33,461 nt of DNA from Oscillospiraceae bacterium (GCA_017409405.1 JAFQSU010000061.1:1-33461); one strand, 5' to 3'; positions 18,701 to 24,773 are shown, counted from the first letter of the stretch. The notes: generated by a model not told the origin, from the sequence alone. A program made the numbers and translations.

Positions 18701-21539
18701 CCACACGGTCCAGGTAGGTGATACAAGCTGGCCGGCAAGTATCGCAATTTCCGGAGATATGGAGCTTATCAAAAAGGGCTTTATGCACTTAAAAGACACA
18801 AATCTCGGAAACGAGCTTGCAGAGTATATTTACAGACAGAACGGATATAAGGTTGACGGCTTGCATTATGACCATTTCCATCCGGATCCTGACAGTCTTC
18901 AGGATGATGTGCTTGCATGTATTGATGATGATGTTCTTCCGAGAAGTGAAATGATGGCAGGCTACGGCTTTGCTGTCCTTCGCAACGGCGCCGAGTACAA
19001 AAGTGCGAACTTGTCGACGTATAATAACAATATGCGCGACTACTGGCTCTATTTCGGAAGAAACGCAGGTCACGGACACGAAGACTCGCTGACCTTAGGT
19101 ATAGAAGCTTTCGGTCTTAATATGGCTCCCGATAACGGCACACCTGAGGTTAAGAGTTCTACTGACCAGAACCGATACCAGTGGGTAGAACCGACAATTT
19201 CACACAATACGATAACCGTAAACGAAAAAGGTCAGGACGATATCGGCTTGCACGGATATCCGCTGCACTTTGATTCCTCTGACGAGGTTCAGCTTATGGA
19301 TATCGACGCGTCAAAGGCATATACAACAACGTCTATATATCGCAGAACGCTTGTTATGGTAGATGCAGGCGACGACGTTTCTTACGGTGTCGATTTCTTC
19401 CGTGTAAAGGGCGGAGATGATCATCTTTACAGCTTCCATAGCCAGTCTGAAGAAATTTACGAAACCGAGGGACTCGGAACTATTGAGTATCAGACGGATG
19501 ACGGCACGGCAAACGGAAACTATGTTGGCAGTTACGCCGGTGCAAATGTCGATTTCGGTCCGGATCCTTCAAAAACTCATGTTAAATCGGCATGGCACTA
19601 TCCTGCAGGTTATACATGGATGAAGAATGTAAGACGTGCAAAAGATGTCGGAAAGTTTGCTGTTGACTTCAAGGTCACGGACTACAGAAAGGTCCTCAAG
19701 GACGGTAACGGACTGCATCTTCGCATGACAATGCTCAATGACTTCGATTTACAGGAAGTTGCACTGACGAGCGGATATGTTACAAGAACATCCGGCACGA
19801 AGGGACTTCCCGAAACATTCGAGTATGTTATTGCACGACGTCAGGGTAAGAATCTTGATTCTCTCTATACGACCGTATATGAGCCATATCGAAATGACAG
19901 ATATATTTTAGATATGGAAGCTATTGACAACATTACAAGTCAGGGAACCGAGAAACCGGATGACACAGTGAAGGCTGTAAAGGTTATCCGCAAGGCAGAG
20001 GACGGTACTGCAGGAAGAGTAGATTACATCATTTACGCGACCAACAACAGTGTTCTCTACACGATAACGGATGATCAAAACAACGCTGATCCGACTGACG
20101 ATGTAAGCTTTAATTTCCGCGGCTTTGTGGGTGTTTACAGCTTGAATGCTGATGGATTTAATATCTATAATTATGTCCATGACGGCGATGTTATCGGTGA
20201 TGTTACAGATGCACCTAAGGCAGTTAGCGGAAAGGTTGTTGATTTCACGAAAACGCTTACATTCAATAATAACGTTGTGATTTCAACAGACAGCAGCGTT
20301 GATCCTGCAGCTCTTAAGGGAAAATATCTCTTTGTGGAAAATGACGGTAAACAAAATGCTGTTTATGAAATCAAGAGTGCAGAAGCAATTTCCGGCGGAA
20401 TAAATCTGAACATCGGTGCGACAACGCTTATCAGAGGACTTAAAGACACCTCAGATCCGTCCTCATATGTATTTAACATTGCTAAGGGACAGCTTGTTTC
20501 GATACCGCTTTCTGCAGAGGATGACAACGGTCCGGTATTTGCTGGTTCTGAAAGTGAACTGACAGCTACGGCCGGCAGTACGCTTGAAATGTCGGTAAAT
20601 GCTACGGCGGATGGTGGGGCATCTGTCGAGTATATTGCAACGACTCTTCCGAGAGGAGCTTCACTTGATAAGGCTACAGGAAAAATTACCTGGAAGCCGA
20701 CAGCTTCCCAGATAGGAACAAACCATTTTGCAATTACGGCACGCGATGAATACGGTCGTGAAACAACGGAACACTTTAATGTAATTGTTTACGGTTCAAC
20801 AACCGGTGCACCTTCACAAGGCGAAGATAACACAGGCTCGACTGATTCCACCGAAACACCCTCAGGCGGCGGTGCCGCACCTGCCCCGGATGAGGACGAT
20901 AATGCCAATACTCCGTCGGACGATGAAACCACACAACCTGATGATGGCGGCAACACCGACGTCCCGTCCAAAGGTTTTGTTGACCTCGGTAACCACGCAT
21001 GGGCGTCTGATGCCATCAACGAGCTTGCAGAGGCAGGTATCATCAAGGGCACAAGTGAAACAACCTTCTCACCGGCAAACAACATAACACGTGCCGACTT
21101 TGCAATACTCCTTGTCCGCGCATTTGGTCTTGAGAGTGACAATACCGAAAACTTCGCAGATGTTAGTGAGTCTGACTACTTCGCAGCCGAGCTTGCAATA
21201 GCCCGAAACTGCGGCATTGTCGACGGTATAGGTGATAACAAATACGCACCGCGAAATACCATCACACGTCAGGATATGATGGTAATAGTATATCGTGCAC
21301 TGCAAGTCCTCGAAAAAATGCCTTCCCCTCGAGGGAAAGGGGGACCGCTTGCGGTGGATGAGGTGGGAAGAACCTACCCCGATTTCACCAAAGTTGCACC
21401 TTACGCAACCGACGCCGTCTCTGCACTTATAACCGAAGGTTTAGTAAACGGCAAAAACGGTCTTATCGACCCGATGTCGTATACAACCCGTGCAGAGGTT
21501 GCAGTGCTTATAAAGCGCATATTGGATTACATTAAATAA
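9756..21539 (+). CDS. Giant SLH-anchored surface protein with heparinase II/III-type lyase (3927 aa)
   Basis: Signal peptide 1-27. Nine beta-rich modules start near residues 29, 308, 593, 856, 1089, 1349, 1581, 1842 and 2088, most followed by a Big_2-like Ig domain ('VASVDANGKVKGIKTGT' style). Two more Ig-like domains occupy about 2286-2462. The enzyme spans about 2465-3475. It starts with an alpha-toroid-like part containing a CxxC pair (C2539, C2542), a CPDC pair (C2571, C2574) and C2618/C2620. It then has 'GHGHEDSLTLGIEAFG' (H3106, H3108) and 'SHNTITVN', the hallmarks of the heparinase II/III beta-sandwich half. A putative-Ig domain (about 3592-3680), an acidic Thr/Ser/Pro linker (about 3682-3739) and three SLH domains (3740-3927) bind the wall polymer. 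It probably depolymerises a uronic-acid or amino-sugar polysaccharide at the cell surface. RBS AGGAGGT lies 6 nt before the ATG. SLH 2 carries a 20-residue repeat-derived insertion (3856-3875). The polymer cut is unknown. Confidence 0.88.
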   Translation: MKKRIISLALALCMIIALLPSIPLVSADNGYTFFYDLNPKKITSDGNPYVYDKELFGSEYTQTHNMWEYLSKTTGAVRGYPVGSKFGWQISSSKAGTYVAIELNIPEAGEYTATYNYGAHKVGALGSLYLLPPSVTDIAAGIADDTYKLNSDNIDYDQGVAGATEMPLLTLDKKVTVTDQTKGKWKLIIYCVDKVRNWAMYPISFTLSSGNGAIPMDISADCNEVILGESEEITLSGYMSDGTGFAASKVDSIVYTVKDGNPDVASVDANGKVKGIKTGTEVITVTVTAGTHTVSDEVTVVVDDIVTNGNYTFKYDFNPKKITAATPAVNETALFGSEYAQTYNMWQYLTKTTGAVRGYAFGTQYGWQISSNASGNYVAVELNIPEAGKYTATYIYGAHTVGATGDLYLLPPSVTDIAAGIADDTYKLNSEPIDYDQGVPGAREMAPLTLPKKVVVKENMTGKWKLIIRCVDKVRNWAMYPGSLTLSAGSDVLPLGVTAEYDNSSALRINETRKISASAYMSDGETLTVADAGTVSYILKEGGEHASVDADGVVTGLSEGTAKIAVSVTKNGATVESKPVEVSVSSKVFSLADYTLKYDFSKTGSNIRFEEIPEEKTNNFWMPHSYSSPISTLRSTGYGLQLGTNVDQWVALKLYIPVAGIYKTRFCNLTGTSGGIGELYIVDGDTADVGGALSTAQKLGKVCFYSSSTIYNNYSDLNNVEFEEAGEHLLVFKATAKGDGINNVGSYNMYPTSIEFIGADDAQTAVTSLFVSKSDIELSIGETDTVSVTEAWLSDVRKATSEDYTVSFDSSDDNVATVDNGLITAVGAGDAVVTVTATRGESSVSRKVKVAVLPETYSGFTAKYDLTANADFATASYAATKNLWKYSSASGAVTVNDGYISFGESADSYAEIKVNVPVSGEYQIKLSHAQSASGAVGAVYLDGTEVGEVDYSAASGEVKLAVKNITNGEHTIKLACKDGANGFVQSPSAITLYGGKKLAPVDADLSFKNNAARVTKIYLSDGSELAVENASVSYSMVSDSNAEINAETGSVAAGSTDAEGDITAKIKYNNIEYFETLENAVIRGIDESAYTLNYVFNKADLTDHTRLLGVDYDKTYGFWKYHSSNFENTSIKKVSYGFYLSLADKKWAAITIYVPAPGRYTTTLNYLCGSSGGKGEIHILPGDTVDIETAIANGESQKLSDVISFYEPASTNRSASLRDANFFEAGEYIVVFRSVGKGAEGSWNMYPTGLVFNEAAANPTLQSVVADDVEIRVGETLEAAPRAVYLSDYTTAAAGTYELMLQSGDSETVTAANASVTGVKKGVTSLGYTVKKDGVSVKASAGITVFPETYSGFNAVYDLTANDGFASATYENTHNLWKYLSGDNVEVGENSVSFGTGTASVEIFVPVAGEYDVRLSYDKASDGALGAVSINGQKIGTVDYNATEATAENAVLGSYNFAEAGNYTVEFTCESSQSGTKQLPGVLTLYGGRKVAPVDADVNFAFNIATVTKIYMSDGSELSPEEAVVRYRMVSDSNAEINLETGSITADSEDAEATVTATITYNGVSYPKSVDVTVRGITESPYNLNYNFTDADINVEEPLWGVKFSQTKGFWQYNSAKTETASNRLKSYGFYLSIAAEHWVAFDIYVPAPGRYTAELTHLAGSSGGFGEVHILPAGTTDIDAAIANGNSQNLGVVNSYNPTTIYPTTTLRDANFFEAGEYILVFKSIAKGAGGSAAMFPQSLTFNKAKDKYVLQSVFANDYELEKDEERVISVNKVYYSDYSEASIGEYTMNAFTADENVAVVNNGILRGVGEGTTTLMVTATNSDGTVKTVKNVNVLNVGASGYTMRYDFALSKAQSYKESVYTDTYNFWKFDSSKADNLNVDTDNGIVSFGESAEDYVAYEINVPFSGKYKIELAHGTSPDGAVGSVYLGKSIADAVEVGEVDYSGEAAFDSVTALAETEFDTAGKYYVIFKYKSGTGFAQHPGALSLVGGGKTMPMGVEITADGNLVTAEYAVMSDGSILSLDRTDADYSLEDSTVGIINSKTGKITASSVGGTTKAVASVVINGAAARGETSVTVLPEEYTVSDAYANYRFYEHSASWAQPLRAPDDKYSNYDIRGITREDTDGNWAWFGSSPGTASRSGIAYAYTANESVPRLHLTVYKNEWVGFEIDVPAAGTYLASMTSAKGNRPDAGQADIYIVPFTENATSEAVNGMLTAKNYVGRVDFAEKSITSGTWVNDVKDVLGAVELNVAGKYFVVFKSATGDLAMTLTPKMLILDGSSNKIASVGISLDKDTYEVGEEGTSEFTAKLLDGTEPNLSGAGVVYASSDESVATFEDGKIKAISKGTAKLSVTVIYGGERISASKTITVTDAADVVGIELSADSYGFTEERLVLSVNKLLSSGNKLPLGDIPVTFEILSGDAEIVNSNRLIAHTPGTVEVRAKAVVSREERISQPISINIKQRTQKTASTYYTEERRTAAQKNMQTYDWAKSSLKTTLGYADKFLETYEYLYDHMVGEGLPRSQRVGEEADPDMYRRCRYCGVDITTLYGSGASGAYDVDIYNNKWKIKCPDCRRNFPSNDFGSFFELGKDEYGCFDVNVARQKHHEMLFHADGSVCDCKAPTEEYTPEWYIFYGYGNPKGFLYNESYSEVRESNKDPRGEAITWNGETGADLGTYTSPKTGEVWTGGSIWGVDDGLGYLPGRTYANGANERHSYIAVYMHELWQQVDYTVRWLNRGYVFSGDPRYGRAGAIILDRMADLYPTFEQKQWDNMYLVSHGGSGFGKIFGCINDCEYATSWSTDADGLYPIVMANDPEVIAFLSEKAQTFGFKSKTGNPKTSGEKIWANVEDGLLREVYKSVKNGNLNGNYGQEQKALAAAALVLANEPESRDIINFLYKPGQNYNRGSTSETTGGNLSVQFIDVIDRDGMGNEAAPNYNLGWIADLYECADMLSMYSEEYDLYKDVKFAKMFTAAIPVVLTDDHTVQVGDTSWPASIAISGDMELIKKGFMHLKDTNLGNELAEYIYRQNGYKVDGLHYDHFHPDPDSLQDDVLACIDDDVLPRSEMMAGYGFAVLRNGAEYKSANLSTYNNNMRDYWLYFGRNAGHGHEDSLTLGIEAFGLNMAPDNGTPEVKSSTDQNRYQWVEPTISHNTITVNEKGQDDIGLHGYPLHFDSSDEVQLMDIDASKAYTTTSIYRRTLVMVDAGDDVSYGVDFFRVKGGDDHLYSFHSQSEEIYETEGLGTIEYQTDDGTANGNYVGSYAGANVDFGPDPSKTHVKSAWHYPAGYTWMKNVRRAKDVGKFAVDFKVTDYRKVLKDGNGLHLRMTMLNDFDLQEVALTSGYVTRTSGTKGLPETFEYVIARRQGKNLDSLYTTVYEPYRNDRYILDMEAIDNITSQGTEKPDDTVKAVKVIRKAEDGTAGRVDYIIYATNNSVLYTITDDQNNADPTDDVSFNFRGFVGVYSLNADGFNIYNYVHDGDVIGDVTDAPKAVSGKVVDFTKTLTFNNNVVISTDSSVDPAALKGKYLFVENDGKQNAVYEIKSAEAISGGINLNIGATTLIRGLKDTSDPSSYVFNIAKGQLVSIPLSAEDDNGPVFAGSESELTATAGSTLEMSVNATADGGASVEYIATTLPRGASLDKATGKITWKPTASQIGTNHFAITARDEYGRETTEHFNVIVYGSTTGAPSQGEDNTGSTDSTETPSGGGAAPAPDEDDNANTPSDDETTQPDDGGNTDVPSKGFVDLGNHAWASDAINELAEAGIIKGTSETTFSPANNITRADFAILLVRAFGLESDNTENFADVSESDYFAAELAIARNCGIVDGIGDNKYAPRNTITRQDMMVIVYRALQVLEKMPSPRGKGGPLAVDEVGRTYPDFTKVAPYATDAVSALITEGLVNGKNGLIDPMSYTTRAEVAVLIKRILDYIK
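9840..16614 (+). repeat. Intragenic array of nine paralogous modules
   Basis: Modules 1 and 2 are near-identical in places at DNA level (ttcttccgccgtctgtcact at both 10143 and 10980). Modules 3, 5 and 7 form one type ('SSGGKGEIHILPGDT', 'LRDANFFEAGEYI'). Modules 4, 6 and 8 form a shorter type ('TYSGFTAKYDLTAN', 'GAVGAVYLDGTEVGEVDYSA'). Starts of like modules recur every 1476-1486 nt, so 3-8 look like a two-module block present three times. Module 9 is the most divergent. Confidence 0.85.
17150..20180 (+). other. Heparinase II/III-type lyase region within the giant gene
   Basis: Approximate extent of the catalytic part (residues about 2465-3475). It opens with 'YYTEERRTAAQKNMQTYDW', typical of the helical toroid start in this superfamily. 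The toroid core includes 'ERHSYIAVYMHELWQQ' and the sandwich half includes GHGHEDS. In characterised relatives, His and Tyr residues of these halves perform beta-elimination next to a uronate. The specific PL family cannot be assigned by eye. Confidence 0.75.
21320..21376 (+). repeat. Intergenic-type palindromic repeat inserted in frame in the SLH coding region
   Basis: The DNA ccttcccctcgagggaaagg followed by gggaccgcttgcggtggatg and aggtggg belongs to the same family as the intergenic copies at 3613 and 24063. Here it is translated as PSPRGKGGPLAVDEVG between two halves of SLH 2/3 spacing. The frame is kept (60 nt, 20 codons). Confidence 0.8.
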
Positions 21540-21542
21540 TTA

Positions 21543-21576
21543 AATCCTCTGGCAGATATTTCTGTCAGAGGATTTT
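21543..21576 (+). terminator. Rho-independent terminator after the giant gene
   Basis: The stem aatcctctg-gcag / ctg-tcagaggatt is followed by TTTTT, starting 4 nt after the stop codon. It closes the GH20-giant operon. Confidence 0.88.
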
Positions 21577-21617
21577 TACTAATCAAGAGTGTAAAACAAT
21601 ATTTCTGTTTTTAGGGG

Positions 21618-21646
21618 TTGCAAAAATGTTCGTAAAATAATACAAT
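21618..21646 (+). promoter_or_regulatory. Sigma-A-type promoter of the DUF212 gene
   Basis: TTGCAA, a 17-nt spacer and TACAAT lie about 30 nt before the start codon region. It follows directly after the operon terminator. Confidence 0.65.
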
Positions 21647-21675
21647 AGTATTATAATTTTTACGGGGGTCTTTTT

Positions 21676-22137
21676 ATGAAGTGGATTACAGATTTAATAA
21701 CCAATCCGTTTCTTATAACAGGCATAAGCGCATGGCTTATTGCACAGGTGTTAAAGGTTATTATTCATGCTATTATATATAAAAAATTTGACATCGCAAG
21801 ACTGTTTGGTGATGGAGGAATGCCGAGCGGTCATTCTGCAACGGTATCTGCACTTGCAGTAATTTGCGGTCTCGTTTACGGTACACATTGCTTTGAGTTT
21901 GCTCTGAGTGTTTTGCTTGCAATAATTGTTTGTCACGACGCAATGGGTGTACGCCTTGAAACAGGAAAGCAGGCAGTCATTTTGAATGAAATCATTGAAT
22001 CGTTTAATGTTCTGACCACAAAAGAACTGCCGGAGGTCAAGCTGAAAGAGTTTGTAGGACATACACCCATTCAGGTAATATCGGGCATTCTCATCGGTGT
22101 GGCAAATGCTTTTTTTATGCACCACATATTGTTTTGA
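21676..22137 (+). CDS. Divergent PAP2 family (DUF212) membrane protein (153 aa)
   Basis: A small integral membrane protein with about four hydrophobic segments. The conserved family motifs are visible: GGMPSGHSA (about 51-59), DAMGVRLETGKQA (about 94-106) and GHTPIQV near the C-terminus. These resemble the phosphatase motifs of PAP2 lipid phosphatases, so a phospholipid- or polyprenyl-phosphate-related role is plausible, but the family has no settled function. The length is normal for the family. The upstream gggggtc is a weak RBS about 7 nt before the ATG. It has its own promoter and ends at a bidirectional terminator shared with convergent trpB, so it is monocistronic. Confidence 0.88.
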   Translation: MKWITDLITNPFLITGISAWLIAQVLKVIIHAIIYKKFDIARLFGDGGMPSGHSATVSALAVICGLVYGTHCFEFALSVLLAIIVCHDAMGVRLETGKQAVILNEIIESFNVLTTKELPEVKLKEFVGHTPIQVISGILIGVANAFFMHHILF

Positions 22138-22183
22138 GATATAAATTGAGTCAGGTTTAATCAACCTGGCTCAATTTATATCT
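22137..22183. terminator. Bidirectional terminator between DUF212 and trpB
   Basis: Long near-perfect stem agatataaattgagtcaggtt / aacctggctcaatttatatct with a 5-nt loop between two converging genes. It starts inside the last codons of the DUF212 gene. The A/T-rich ends serve both strands. Confidence 0.8.
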
Positions 22184-22188
22184 TCTCA

Positions 22189-23409
22189 TTATCTGATTCC
22201 GTACTTTTCGATTATGTAATCCATGTCCTTGTCTCCGCGACCCGAAAGGTTGATAAGAACAGAACCGTGTTCCATGCTTTTTGCAAGCTTCATACCGAAT
22301 GCAACAGCATGTGAGCTTTCAATAGCCGGAATGATGCCTTCAAGCCTTGCGAGCTTATAAAATGCATCAATGGTTTCCTCGTCGTCGATTACGTCATATT
22401 TTACTCTGCCGATTTCCTGCAAAAATGCGTGTTCAGGACCGGATGACGGGTAATCAAGTCCGCTTGCCACAGAATAGACGGGTGCAGGATCACCGTTTTC
22501 GTCTTTGAGCATTATACTGTTAAAGCCGTGCATAACACCTTCGGTACCGTATTTGAGGCTTGCCGCATGGTCGCCGAGCTTTGGCCCTTTACCGAGAGGC
22601 TCGATTCCGTAAATATCAACAGGGTCATTCAAAAAGCCTGCAAACAAACCTGCCGCATTCGAACCTCCGCCGACGCACGCAACGATGGCGTCGGGAAGGT
22701 GACCTGTCATGTCAATAAACTGATCTCTTGCTTCGATTCCGACAACGCTCTGGAAATCGCGCACCATCATCGGGAACGGGTGCGGACCGAGAACCGAGCC
22801 TATACAGTATATTGAATCTTTATATTCCTTGCTGTAAGCGTCAAAAGCGGCATCAACGGCTTCTTTCAGAGTCTGAAGTCCATGGGTTACTTCAACAACG
22901 TTTGCGCCGAGAATTTTCATTCTTGCAACATTCGGTGCTTGTTTTTTGATATCAACAGAGCCCATGTAAATATCACATTTAAGACCGAAATATGCCGCAG
23001 CAGTTGCAAGTGCAACACCGTGCTGACCGGCACCTGTTTCGGCTATGATTTTGTTTTTGCCCATGTATTTCGCAAGTAGAGCTTCTCCCATACAGTGATT
23101 GAGCTTATGTGCACCTGTGTGGTTTAAGTCCTCGCGCTTGGCGTAAAGCTGAACCTTTCCGCCGAGGGCATCTGACAGTCTTTCAAGATGGGTGACAGGG
23201 GTAGGTCTTCCTTGAAATTCTTTTCTTATTCTGCGAAGCTCTGCAATGAATTTTCTGGACTGGCAGATTGAATAGTATGCCTCTGTAATCTCAGCCATGG
23301 CGGCTTTTAATTTGTCATCAATGTATACTCCGCCGTATTTTCCGAAATAACCGTTTTTGTCCGGATAATTGCTGAAATAGGTATCAAAGTCAATGTTGTT
23401 TAATTTCAT
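22189..23409 (-). CDS. trpB: Tryptophan synthase beta chain (406 aa)
   Basis: PLP-dependent enzyme that condenses indole with L-serine to form L-tryptophan. The N-terminal '[14 protein letters not shown]' resembles the canonical beta-chain start. [14 protein letters not shown] contains the PLP lysine (K102). GGGSNAAG is the phosphate-binding loop, and 'PSSGPEHAF' and '[10 protein letters not shown]' are the later conserved blocks. The length is that of a normal TrpB1. The start at MKLNNIDF is chosen because GGAGG lies 8 nt upstream. A five-codon longer reading begins inside that RBS and is rejected. No trpA or other trp gene is adjacent, so it may use free or salvaged indole, or pair with a TrpA encoded elsewhere. 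Expression is governed by the T-box upstream. It is convergent with the DUF212 gene. Confidence 0.96.
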   Translation of the reverse strand: MKLNNIDFDTYFSNYPDKNGYFGKYGGVYIDDKLKAAMAEITEAYYSICQSRKFIAELRRIRKEFQGRPTPVTHLERLSDALGGKVQLYAKREDLNHTGAHKLNHCMGEALLAKYMGKNKIIAETGAGQHGVALATAAAYFGLKCDIYMGSVDIKKQAPNVARMKILGANVVEVTHGLQTLKEAVDAAFDAYSKEYKDSIYCIGSVLGPHPFPMMVRDFQSVVGIEARDQFIDMTGHLPDAIVACVGGGSNAAGLFAGFLNDPVDIYGIEPLGKGPKLGDHAASLKYGTEGVMHGFNSIMLKDENGDPAPVYSVASGLDYPSSGPEHAFLQEIGRVKYDVIDDEETIDAFYKLARLEGIIPAIESSHAVAFGMKLAKSMEHGSVLINLSGRGDKDMDYIIEKYGIR

Positions 23410-23452
23410 TTTTATTTCCTCCAAAGTATATAGTATAGGTGATTGCGGTTTA

Positions 23453-23488
23453 CTATAGGCAACGCCATCGTTTTGTTAATAATATCAT
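23453..23488 (-). CDS. Candidate 11-codon leader ORF with a Trp codon
   Basis: Between the T-box terminator and trpB lies ATG ATA TTA TTA ACA AAA CGA TGG CGT TGC CTA TAG (peptide [11 protein letters not shown]), with AGGAG about 7 nt upstream of the ATG. It holds a single Trp codon. It could be a translated leader tuning trpB translation, or chance. There is no obvious attenuator hairpin after it. Confidence 0.25.
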   Translation of the reverse strand: MILLTKRWRCL

Positions 23489-23520
23489 ATCATCCACTCC
23501 TGTTGAATATAACAAAAAAC

Positions 23521-23553
23521 GTCCTTGACAGAAATTCGTTATCTGTCAAGGAC
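23521..23553 (-). terminator. Regulated terminator of the T-box leader
   Basis: An 11-bp perfect stem gtccttgacag / ctgtcaaggac is followed by GTTTTTTGTT on the transcribed strand. Its 5' arm overlaps the part that pairs with the T-box bulge in the antiterminator. Confidence 0.92.
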
Positions 23554-23800
23554 GAATAAATCTTATCCGCGGTGCCACCTTGATTCACGATTATACGTGC
23601 GCTTTACGGGATACAAGCATATCCCCGGCAACTGACGTGTGCCGTACGTTGCAGAATACTTTGCGAACATTTACGCATTTGACTGCACCCTCCGCGGTCC
23701 ATTTGATGACTTGTTTTTCGCCCGACTCTCAGCAACACGGACTCTCTGTGGAAGCATGATCACCTTTATCTCCGCCTCAACGGTTTAAGCTTTTAAATTA
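23521..23800 (-). ncRNA. tRNA-Trp-sensing T-box leader of trpB
   Basis: Reading leftward, a stem-I region contains the AGAGAG and GCTGAGAG elements. A specifier-loop segment follows with TGG (Trp codon) at 23701-23699 and then the usual purine. The invariant T-box AAGGTGGCACCGCGG lies at 23581-23567. Next comes a terminator hairpin that competes with the antiterminator. Uncharged tRNA-Trp should stabilise the antiterminator and switch on trpB. This fits the enzyme it precedes. Confidence 0.95.
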
Positions 23801-23805
23801 AATAT

Positions 23806-23834
23806 ATAATATCACGCAGTGATAAAAATGTCAA
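23806..23834 (-). promoter_or_regulatory. Promoter of the T-box-trpB transcript
   Basis: TTGACA (23834-23829), a 17-nt spacer and TATTAT (23811-23806) put the start of the leader RNA near 23799, just ahead of stem I. Confidence 0.85.
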
Positions 23835-24320
23835 GCACGATAAGGGAAAATGCTTGCAGAAATGTGTAATTGCTGTTGAGGTTGATAACAAATGAAAAAA
23901 GCAACAGGGAAAATTCGTTAAAAACGGCGGACTTGCTTTCCCCGGATTATGGGAAGGTAGGGGGAAGAGATTCTTCGACTGCGCTTCGCTCTGCTCAGAA
24001 TGACAGTGGTGGGGCGTTGCGCTCTGCTCAGAATGACACCTCATCCGCCTCGCAAGCTTCGGCACCTTCCCCTCAAGGGGAAGGCACAATGTAGCGAGAA
24101 TGAGCCTTAAGGATACAAGAGCAGAGGAGCGTGCTGTAGTGTCTGCGTATATAGAAAAACCGTCACAACAGACAAGAGATGTACAAGCCCCTCTTTCGAA
24201 CGTCCGAAACGCTTCTGTTGATAACAATTTTATAAATAGTACATCCGAAAATGAGCTGAATGTCAACGGAAAAGGAAAGATAAATCCTGTGGTGACAAGG
24301 GAAAATACTTGCAGTCAAAT
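23835..24320. other. Gene-free interval between the trpB promoter and the PQ-loop gene
   Basis: About 490 nt without a credible gene. The middle is the repeat cluster. The outer edges carry a 17-nt near-direct repeat (agggaaaatgcttgcag at 23843, agggaaaatacttgcag at 24298). The possible readings of 137-157 codons run through the repeats or are antisense to the PQ-loop gene, and have no RBS or family features. Confidence 0.6.
23967..24086. repeat. Dispersed palindromic repeats
   Basis: Contains gagattcttcgac...gctcagaatgac, a second ctctgctcagaatgac, then the inverted cctcatccgcct...ccttcccctcaaggggaagg unit. Both repeat families seen in region 1 occur here. Confidence 0.85.
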
Positions 24321-24353
24321 AAAAAACAGCTACGGAATGGGCTCCGTAGCTGT
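24321..24353 (-). terminator. Rho-independent terminator of the PQ-loop gene
   Basis: Reading leftward, the stem acagctacgga / tccgtagctgt with a 6-nt loop is followed by TTTTTT. It lies 8 nt after the stop codon. Confidence 0.9.
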
Positions 24354-24360
24354 CAGGGTT

Positions 24361-24663
24361 TTAGACGTTTACGCCGTTTTTCTTGTCAAGCTGTTTGTTA
24401 CGGTAGTAGAGAATGAGATCTGCACCGACCATGATGAAGTTGAGTATGTAGAAGATGAGAACATACCAGCTGTGTGCAAACCACTCTGCAAAGTCGGGCT
24501 TAACAAACTTTGATGCAATACCTGCGACATAACCGAACTCAATGAGGCAGAGGAACATAAGGCTCTTGCCTTTAGTTGTTCTTGCTTTGTAGGACTTGAG
24601 AACATTTGCCGGCCACGACACACCGAAGCTTACTACCATTATGATTTCGAGTAATTCTGACAT
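24361..24663 (-). CDS. PQ-loop / SemiSWEET-like small membrane protein (100 aa)
   Basis: A three-helix membrane protein of half-transporter size. The first helix and loop contain 'VSFGVSWPANVLKSYKARTT', in which SWPAN...K takes the place of the PQ motif. Two further hydrophobic segments (about 34-52 and 66-87) complete the unit, and a Lys/Asn-rich tail is cytosolic. SemiSWEETs dimerise to move small sugars, but bacterial relatives with this SWPxN form have no clear substrate. The RBS is AAAGGAGAG about 8 nt before the ATG. A promoter with TTTACA and TATTAT precedes it. It is divergent from a LysR-type regulator with 131 nt between starts, which makes that regulator its natural candidate controller. 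Confidence 0.8.
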   Translation of the reverse strand: MSELLEIIMVVSFGVSWPANVLKSYKARTTKGKSLMFLCLIEFGYVAGIASKFVKPDFAEWFAHSWYVLIFYILNFIMVGADLILYYRNKQLDKKNGVNV

Positions 24664-24687
24664 AATTTAACACTCTCCTTTGCTTAT

Positions 24688-24716
24688 ATAATATCAGAAT
24701 ATCACGTTATTGTAAA
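24688..24716 (-). promoter_or_regulatory. Promoter of the PQ-loop gene
   Basis: Reading leftward: TTTACA, a 17-nt spacer, TATTAT, then about 25 nt to the start codon with AAAGGAGAG between. Confidence 0.75.
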
Positions 24717-24744
24717 TAATCAAATGATGTAACCTTGCTTTAAC

Positions 24745-24773
24745 TTGACAGTGAAGGTAGGGTTTGTTAATAT
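24745..24773 (+). promoter_or_regulatory. Promoter of the LysR gene
   Basis: Consensus TTGACA, a 17-nt spacer and TAATAT. It is divergent from the PQ-loop promoter with about 30 nt between the two -35 elements, where a LysR site could act on both. Confidence 0.85.

Noticed and set aside
23521-23800. tRNA gene suggested by the GC-rich structured sequence upstream of trpB
   Set aside because: The AAGGTGGCACCGCGG signature, specifier TGG and terminator identify a T-box leader instead. No cloverleaf with CCA-side features is present.
23793-24266. 157-codon leftward reading (and a 137-codon rightward one nearby)
   Set aside because: Runs through repeats and the trpB promoter, or is antisense to the PQ-loop gene. 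No RBS and no domain pattern.
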